Assembly: GCA_024280615.1 (NCBI GenBank) | Contig: JAJRPU010000075.1 | Location: forward strand, 1-12,469 | Direction of reading: 5' to 3' | DNA from: Bacteroidota bacterium | GTDB lineage: Bacteria; Bacteroidota; Bacteroidia; JAADEI01 | DNA length: 12,469 nt | Shown here: positions 7,618 to 12,469 of the stretch, one piece after another | How the letters are laid out: each line of letters begins with the position of its first letter | How positions within the stretch are numbered: position 1 is the first letter of the stretch | Notes under the pieces: model-generated | Told to the model about the DNA's origin: nothing | The model's database searches: none | The model's input: the letters and a program-made list of their open reading frames with translations, nothing else | Translations under genes and position numbers: made by a program

Positions 7618-8951
7618 CCGAAAAGTTTATCATACAGTTCTTGAAGTGTAGCAATTGGGACTATATTAACGTTTTTGGGTTTCTTGAGTTTTGCCGATGC
7701 AGGGACCCAGAGTGTTATTCCTTTGCCAGAAACAGCGTTCAGACGGGCATCCATAAGCGGAACGCTTCTCACTTCACCTGTCAAACCCACTTCACCAATA
7801 AAGAAATTCTTTACTTCCACTGGTTTGTTTAGAAATGAGGAGACAATCGCCACTATGACGGCGAGGTCAACAGCAGGGTCCTGAACCTTTATGCCACCTG
7901 CAATGTTTACAAAAATGTCGTTGCTTCCAACTCTTACGCCCATTCGTTTCTCAATCACGGCGATGAGCATTTGAACCCGACGAGGGTCATAGCCCACTAT
8001 GGACCGTTGGGGAGTGCCAAAATAGCTGGTAGAGACAAGTGCCTGAACTTCTATCCACATTGGACGCGTGCCTTCAATTGCTATAGCACGAGCGACACCG
8101 GAGGTATGTCGGGAGTGGTCGTCCAGAAACACAGATGGGTCAACGGGTTTTAAGCCCGACGAAGTCATTTCATATATCACAGTTTCAAAAGCAGGACCGA
8201 ACCTGTTCTTCACCGACCTTAATTGTCTAAATATGCCCGAACGTTCACCTTCAAAGTATAGCACCACGTCAACAACATGTTCCAATTCTTTGGGTCCAGC
8301 CAAAACACCTTCTTTTGTGATATGTCCAATAATGACAATGGGAATGTTTAATTCTTTTGCTACATTCTGAAGTGATTGAGCCGCTTGTCTGATTTGAGAT
8401 GGAGTTCCGGGCAAGCCGTCAATATCCGGATGGGTAAGGGTCTGGATGGAATCAATAACGACGAGGTCGGGACGCAGTTGTCTAATCATTGCTTCAATAG
8501 CGGGCACCTGAGTTTCTTCCGTTAAATAAAGTTCTGATTTAAGAGGTCCTATCCTAACCATTCTAGACTTGACCTGTTGTTCGTTCTCTTCACCGGCTAT
8601 ATATAGCACTCTTTTCCCTTGTAGCAATTGGCTTTGTTGGAGCCACAGGGTTGATTTACCTATTCCCGGCTCACCACCCATCAGGATTAAAGAACCTTTT
8701 ACTATCCCTCCACCTAATAATCTGTTTAGTTCCTTGTCTGGCAATAAAATTCGTTCTTCTTCTATGGTCCTGAAACCTTCTATTGATACTGGTTCCGGCA
8801 GGTTGATATCCTTTAATGCAAGTCTATCCGAAGTTGGATTCTCTTCCTGTATGGAATGCCAAGCACCACAACGGGAGCACCTGCCTGCCCACGTGGGGAA
8901 AACAGCACCACATTCACTACAAACGTATCTCTTCTTCTGCTTTTTCTTCAC
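7614..8951 (-). CDS. radA: DNA repair and recombination protein RadA (Sms)
   Basis: The 445-residue product is full length and has all RadA parts in order. The N-terminal zinc finger has Cys11, Cys14, Cys25 and Cys28 (CSECG...RCSRCG). The RecA-like ATPase has Walker A GGEPGIGKST (92-101), Walker B LVVIDS (163-168) and the RadA-specific KNRFG motif (248-252). The C-terminal Lon-like domain covers about 290-445 (YDPRRVQML, GGIKVQDPAVDLAV, GEVGLTGEVR). RadA is a DNA-stimulated ATPase that extends and resolves recombination intermediates with RecA. The start is a GTG at 8951, 12 bases after the yicC stop; no in-frame ATG lies closer to the zinc finger and no clear ribosome binding site is present. 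It is probably transcribed with yicC. The 3' end shares four bases with the convergent amidohydrolase gene. Confidence 0.97.
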   Translation of the reverse strand: MKKKQKKRYVCSECGAVFPTWAGRCSRCGAWHSIQEENPTSDRLALKDINLPEPVSIEGFRTIEEERILLPDKELNRLLGGGIVKGSLILMGGEPGIGKSTLWLQQSQLLQGKRVLYIAGEENEQQVKSRMVRIGPLKSELYLTEETQVPAIEAMIRQLRPDLVVIDSIQTLTHPDIDGLPGTPSQIRQAAQSLQNVAKELNIPIVIIGHITKEGVLAGPKELEHVVDVVLYFEGERSGIFRQLRSVKNRFGPAFETVIYEMTSSGLKPVDPSVFLDDHSRHTSGVARAIAIEGTRPMWIEVQALVSTSYFGTPQRSIVGYDPRRVQMLIAVIEKRMGVRVGSNDIFVNIAGGIKVQDPAVDLAVIVAIVSSFLNKPVEVKNFFIGEVGLTGEVRSVPLMDARLNAVSGKGITLWVPASAKLKKPKNVNIVPIATLQELYDKLFG

Positions 8952-8963
8952 TATGTAGAGGGT

Positions 8964-9839
8964 TTATAGCACATTTGCCAATTGTTCCTTTATGCGATTT
9001 AAGTAATCTTTTATTTCAACTGCTAGTTTCTGAATGGGGGCATACTGGCTTTTGTTACTAAGTGTGTTTATTTCACGTCCTATTTCCTGAGCAATGAAAG
9101 TCAACTTCTTTCCATTGGGCGGGTTCTCTGCCATTGTTTCTTTGAAGTGCTTAATGTGTTGCCATAGTCGGTCTTTCTCTTCTGTGAAGTCCATTCTGAT
9201 AAGATAGTAGAGGACTTCTTGTTCAAAGCGTGCTTCATCCAGTTCGTCTATGTTCTGCTTCAGTTTGTTTATGTTTTCGTTAAGATTTTCCCTGAGGAGT
9301 TTGTCTCTTTCTGGCTCTAATTCTTCAATTTTCCTGAGACGTATTTCCATTTCCTGAATATAAGACAAAATAACCTTTTCAAGGGTTTTGCCTTCGTTAC
9401 GCCTGAACTCAATAACTTTATCAATAACCTGATTGAGCCCTTTTTGAAACTCTTCCCATTCTTCTTCTGACAATTCAGAAAAGTCTGGTTTGAGGACGTC
9501 AGGGAGACGCAGGGCAGTGGAGATGGGGTCGGGTAGTGGAGCAGATAACTCAGATGCAAGATTTTGCAAGTATTTAACATAACCTTTCAAAACATTTTCT
9601 TGAATGGGAGGTTGGTCTGGTTCAGCAAGTCTTTCCTGATAGACATATAGCCTTATTGTGCCACGAATCAGTCTTTCAGTTAGAATCTTGTGTATTTCCA
9701 ATTCAAAGGGACGCAGGACAGCAGGAAGGGAAACCTTTATGTCTGTGTATTTTGAATTAAGCGTTTTAATTTCTATCCTGAATAAATTTTTTCCAACAGT
9801 TATTTGCCCGGTGCCCTGTCCAGTCATTGAAAGAAGCAT
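8964..9839 (-). CDS. yicC: YicC/YloC family endoribonuclease
   Basis: The 291-residue product has the length and both ends of the YicC family. The N-terminal domain starts MLLSMTGQG and continues RIEIKTLNSKYTDIKVSLP (21-39). A middle segment reads FRRNEGKTL (145-153). The C-terminal DUF1732 domain has DFTEEKDRLWQHIKHF (217-232), LTFIAQEIGREINTLSNKSQ (246-265) and a final amphipathic helix ending KEQLANVL. E. coli YicC is reported to be an endoribonuclease that takes part in small-RNA turnover; the role here is inferred from family. The ATG at 9839 gives the usual MxxSMTG start and has a purine-rich AAGGAAGGA next to it. A promoter-like box lies 19 bases upstream. In many bacteria yicC sits beside gmk; here radA follows after 12 bases. 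Confidence 0.94.
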   Translation of the reverse strand: MLLSMTGQGTGQITVGKNLFRIEIKTLNSKYTDIKVSLPAVLRPFELEIHKILTERLIRGTIRLYVYQERLAEPDQPPIQENVLKGYVKYLQNLASELSAPLPDPISTALRLPDVLKPDFSELSEEEWEEFQKGLNQVIDKVIEFRRNEGKTLEKVILSYIQEMEIRLRKIEELEPERDKLLRENLNENINKLKQNIDELDEARFEQEVLYYLIRMDFTEEKDRLWQHIKHFKETMAENPPNGKKLTFIAQEIGREINTLSNKSQYAPIQKLAVEIKDYLNRIKEQLANVL

Positions 9840-9848
9840 TCCTTCCTT
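9840..9848 (-). promoter_or_regulatory. Purine-rich ribosome binding site of yicC
   Basis: The minus strand reads AAGGAAGGA directly before the ATG; the first AAGGA sits four bases from the start codon. It is the clearest Shine-Dalgarno-like sequence in the window, where other genes lack one. An alternative ATG at codon 5 would have wider spacing, but the family start favours the first ATG. Confidence 0.45.
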
Positions 9849-9858
9849 AGGTTTTAAA

Positions 9859-9866
9859 CAAAGTTA
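9859..9866 (-). promoter_or_regulatory. Putative -7 box for yicC-radA
   Basis: The minus strand reads TAACTTTG, matching TAnnTTTG, 19 bases before the yicC ATG in the 49-base gap after the ankyrin gene. A TTG at -33 spacing is not seen. It suggests that yicC-radA has its own promoter apart from the ankyrin gene. Confidence 0.4.
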
Positions 9867-9876
9867 TGGTAAATGG

Positions 9877-9907
9877 GCAAAGTGCTTGTTAGCATTTAAG
9901 CATTTGC
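9877..9907 (-). other. Imperfect hairpin at the 3' end of the ankyrin gene
   Basis: Arms gcaaagtgctt (9877-9887) and aagcatttgc (9898-9907) pair over ten bases with one bulged base around a ten-base loop. The hairpin covers the stop codon and last codons of the ankyrin gene. No T-run follows on the minus strand, so it is not a standard terminator; it may stabilise the 3' end or cause pausing before the yicC promoter. Confidence 0.25.
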
Positions 9908-12465
9908 TTGATCCAACGATTTGTTGTATAATCACATGGGGTTTTGCCGATTGAGTCAAGGGCATGTGGCTCAAGCCCTTTGTCCAGAAGGAAGTCAACG
10001 TGTCGGGCACTATTTGCAAGGGCAGCAAAGTGTAATAGAGCTTTTCCATCTTTAAATTTTTTATTCCATTTACCTGCTTGTATATATGCTTCAATAAGTG
10101 TTTTCAAAACTTTTCTGTAATGGTCGGCTATCCAGCCAGAAACAATTTTTTGTGCTGCAAGATGAAGGGGGCTTTTGCCTGATAATGTTTCAACATCAAC
10201 CTGTGCACCAGATTTGAGTAGGATTTCTATTTCCTTTATTCTTCCATATTGGGCAGCATAATGCAAAGGAGTGAAGCCTTTGTAATCTCTGGCGTTTGCA
10301 TCAGCACCTTTATTCAACAAAGTTTTTGTGGCATCTTCGTTGTTGTTTTCAAGGACCGCCCAATGCAACGGAGTTAGTTCCTCGTTATCTCTTATATTCA
10401 CATCAGCATCTGCATTTATGAGTAATTCAATGGCTTGTGTGTTATTGGCTTGAGCAGCATAGTGTAGAGGAGTGAGTCCTTTGTTATCTTTCACATTTAC
10501 CTCAGCACCTTTTTCTATGAGAATTTTAACTAATTCTGGATAATCAGTGTACCCAACTGCTACATGCAGAGGACTTGTTCCATCATTGTTTTTCTTGTTC
10601 ACGTCTGCACCACTATTGATCAAATATTCTGCACTCTCAACTTGGAAATTGGTAAGTGCAACAAGTAAAGGGGTCCAGCCATTTTCGTCTGTAGCGTTAA
10701 TATTGGCACCATGTTTTACTAAGAGTTGGACAATTTCAATTAAACTGGCATGTTCAAAACCACCTTGGGCAGCCATATGCAAAGGGGTGCGTCCCTTATT
10801 ATCCCGAGCATTAATATCAGAATTGTGTTTGATTAGCAACTTTATCATTTCAAGATTGTTTCCTTCGTTCTGGGCGAAAAGTATCGCATGATGCAGAGGA
10901 GTGCGTTCCTTGTTATCCTTGGCGTTAGGGTCAGCACCGTGTTTTAATAGCAATCTTGCTACGTTGGTATGTCCACTATTAGCAGCCAGATGGAGAGGGC
11001 TTTGCCCTTCATTGTTAGAGATATTGACATCAATGCCTTTTAAAATCAGGAACTCAGCGACATCTACATTACTGTTTAACATCGCTTCATGCAAAGGAGT
11101 GTTTCCTATTTTGTTTGGTATGCTTATATACATTTTTTTGTTTTCAACTAAGTATTTAACTACTTCCAGATTCCCTTCTCGTGCTGCTAAGTGTAAAACA
11201 GTGTTACCGTATGAGTCAGTTACATTTATGTCCATACCAATACTGTCCACTAAATATTGTATAATGTTTATGTGTCCACCCATTGCAGCCATGTGTATGG
11301 GCAAATAATTTTCTGTTTCACATGCAATGTTAGGGGAAATGTTTTGTCCAGTGATTAAATACTTGACAATGTCTGTGGAACCGCTTAATGCAGCGAAATG
11401 TAAAGCAGGACAATAATATTTTAATTGGCTGTTTAACTGGACTGTGGCATTTCTTTCCTCAATTAAATATCTAACGATATTCAAGTTTCTGCTCAGACAC
11501 GCATAGTGAAGAGGGCTCTCATCAAGATAGTTTTTTATGTTAACGTCCATGTTTTGTTTTTCTACAAGGAACTTAACAACTTGAATATTACCGTTCCATG
11601 TAGCCCAATGCAATACACTATTTCCATACTCATCTCTAACGTTTAAATCTGCATTTGTGTTAGTCAGCAAAAATTTTATGTGTTCAAGATTACCACCAAA
11701 AGCAGCAAAGTGCAATATATTGGTAGAATAAGTGAACCTTCTCTTTGGTATTGACCTTAGAGAGTCAGGGATTTTCTTCATGACGTTAATGTATTCTTGA
11801 ACGAGTGCTTCCACTGGCTTGGAACGTCCCGAAAAAGCAGCCTTTTCAATGGGAGACTGTAAGTTGACATTTTTATCATTTAAATTAGCACCACTGTTTA
11901 CTAAAAGTTTTATTATTTCCAGTTGCTTCCTGCTATAGGGTTTAAGAATGGATGCTATTGAATCCAGCGTGGTTGTTACATTGAACAGGATATGGTCGCA
12001 CTCTACCATAACATATCTATAAAAATTAGTTTTGAAAACGTGCAGGTAGTTAGGAACAAATTGGGAACCCGTTACTGCTGCATGGAGAGGGGTCTCATTA
12101 AATTTGTCTTTTGCATTTACGTTAGCACCCTTTTGAATAAGATATTTTGCTATTTCGTAATGTCCCATTAATGCGGCATAATGGAGAGGGGTTTCACCAT
12201 GGTTGTCAACTGAGTTAACATTAACACCTTTAGTTTCAACAAAATGTTTTACCATTTCAATTTTGCCATAGATAACGGCTTCATGAATTGTTTCTATCTT
12301 AAATTCTTCCCTTTTCTTTTCCTCAATATTTTCATAGTGTGTGTCCTGCGAGTCGAGTTGTTTATTTTTTGAGATTTGGGCATCGCTTTCAACATAGTTA
12401 GTGACTCCTGATTCGCAAGAAATAATGAACAGAATGCATCCTAACAACAATATCTTAACTTTCAT
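9889..12465 (-). CDS. Ankyrin-repeat lipoprotein
   Basis: The 858-residue product starts with a lipoprotein signal peptide: MKVKILLLGCILF and then the lipobox IISC, with Cys17 as the predicted lipidated residue. A polar, charged linker follows (about 18-58). From about residue 59 to the end there are some 21 ankyrin repeats (TPLHxAAxxG...LLxxGADVNxxD), closing with a half repeat and a terminal Cys. The protein would be exported and lipid-anchored in the cell envelope. Ankyrin repeats bind other proteins; no catalytic domain is visible. The residues after Cys17 (ESGVTNY) do not clearly match the acidic surface-export signals known in some Bacteroidota, so inner face versus outer surface is open. 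Three repeats carry insertions (about 134-178, 222-248 and 776-805). The start ATG lies four bases from the window edge, so its promoter is not visible. Confidence 0.9.
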   Translation of the reverse strand: MKVKILLLGCILFIISCESGVTNYVESDAQISKNKQLDSQDTHYENIEEKKREEFKIETIHEAVIYGKIEMVKHFVETKGVNVNSVDNHGETPLHYAALMGHYEIAKYLIQKGANVNAKDKFNETPLHAAVTGSQFVPNYLHVFKTNFYRYVMVECDHILFNVTTTLDSIASILKPYSRKQLEIIKLLVNSGANLNDKNVNLQSPIEKAAFSGRSKPVEALVQEYINVMKKIPDSLRSIPKRRFTYSTNILHFAAFGGNLEHIKFLLTNTNADLNVRDEYGNSVLHWATWNGNIQVVKFLVEKQNMDVNIKNYLDESPLHYACLSRNLNIVRYLIEERNATVQLNSQLKYYCPALHFAALSGSTDIVKYLITGQNISPNIACETENYLPIHMAAMGGHINIIQYLVDSIGMDINVTDSYGNTVLHLAAREGNLEVVKYLVENKKMYISIPNKIGNTPLHEAMLNSNVDVAEFLILKGIDVNISNNEGQSPLHLAANSGHTNVARLLLKHGADPNAKDNKERTPLHHAILFAQNEGNNLEMIKLLIKHNSDINARDNKGRTPLHMAAQGGFEHASLIEIVQLLVKHGANINATDENGWTPLLVALTNFQVESAEYLINSGADVNKKNNDGTSPLHVAVGYTDYPELVKILIEKGAEVNVKDNKGLTPLHYAAQANNTQAIELLINADADVNIRDNEELTPLHWAVLENNNEDATKTLLNKGADANARDYKGFTPLHYAAQYGRIKEIEILLKSGAQVDVETLSGKSPLHLAAQKIVSGWIADHYRKVLKTLIEAYIQAGKWNKKFKDGKALLHFAALANSARHVDFLLDKGLEPHALDSIGKTPCDYTTNRWIKQMLKC
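9892..12291 (-). repeat. Tandem ankyrin-coding repeats in two length classes
   Basis: This stretch codes for about 21 tandem units of roughly 99-105 bases. Measured between the conserved His of PLH, the units at residues 249-455 (about 11101-11721) are 34-36 residues long, with an extended loop such as EKQNMDVN or DSIGMDIN. Most units after residue 459 are 33-34 residues with the canonical KHGADPN-type loop. Two neighbouring units at 525-601 are lengthened to 38. Some units remain alike at DNA level (for example around 10255-10290 and 10455-10490), which suggests growth by internal duplication. Confidence 0.85.
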
Positions 12466-12469
12466 TTAT

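Noticed and set aside
7600..7640. Terminator between the amidohydrolase and radA genes
   Set aside because: The stop codons overlap and I see no stem with a T-run on either side.
10547..11308. Plus-strand open frames of 114 and 135 codons across the ankyrin gene
   Set aside because: They are antisense to well-formed ankyrin repeats; the regular repeat period keeps the opposite frame free of stops.
9892..12291. Regular repeats of about 100 bases as a possible CRISPR-like or satellite array
   Set aside because: The repeats are diverged, keep the reading frame and encode ankyrin units; there are no short identical repeats with unique spacers.

Overview
This window reads as chromosomal DNA of a moderately AT-rich, free-living bacterium, most likely from the Bacteroidota/Chlorobiota (FCB) side of the tree. 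The clues are Shine-Dalgarno sequences that are weak or absent at most starts, a motif fitting the Bacteroidota sigma -7 box (TAnnTTTG) in three intergenic gaps in the right orientation, and an RND/MMPL exporter with the VVPNCVYL signature that I associate with that group. No rRNA, tRNA, transposase or CRISPR array is visible. Coding density is very high: no gene-free stretch exceeds about 50 bases.

There are three blocks. (1) Bases 1-3047, minus strand: a 762-residue MMPL/RND-type exporter, then a very short protein holding only the N-terminal helix-hairpin-helix domain of RadC, then the start of a PD-(D/E)XK nuclease-domain protein cut off by the left edge. (2) Bases 3071-7617, plus strand: four tightly packed genes (16-base overlap, then gaps of 11 and 10 bases) for a membrane-anchored family 2 glycosyltransferase, an OppC/DppC-type ABC permease with an unusually large extracytoplasmic insert, a nitroreductase-family protein and a YtcJ-like amidohydrolase. 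They are probably co-transcribed, but no common pathway is evident. (3) Bases 7614-12465, minus strand: a lipoprotein made almost wholly of ankyrin repeats, then YicC (RNase family), then RadA (recombination/repair ATPase).

Blocks 1 and 2 diverge from a 23-base gap with two -7 boxes back to back on opposite strands, a near-palindrome that could work as a bidirectional promoter. Blocks 2 and 3 converge so tightly that the amidohydrolase and RadA stop codons share bases, leaving no room for a terminator between them.

The most unusual parts are the RadC-domain/nuclease pair at the left edge, a possible accessory or defence module, and the exported ankyrin protein, whose repeats fall into two length classes arranged in blocks.
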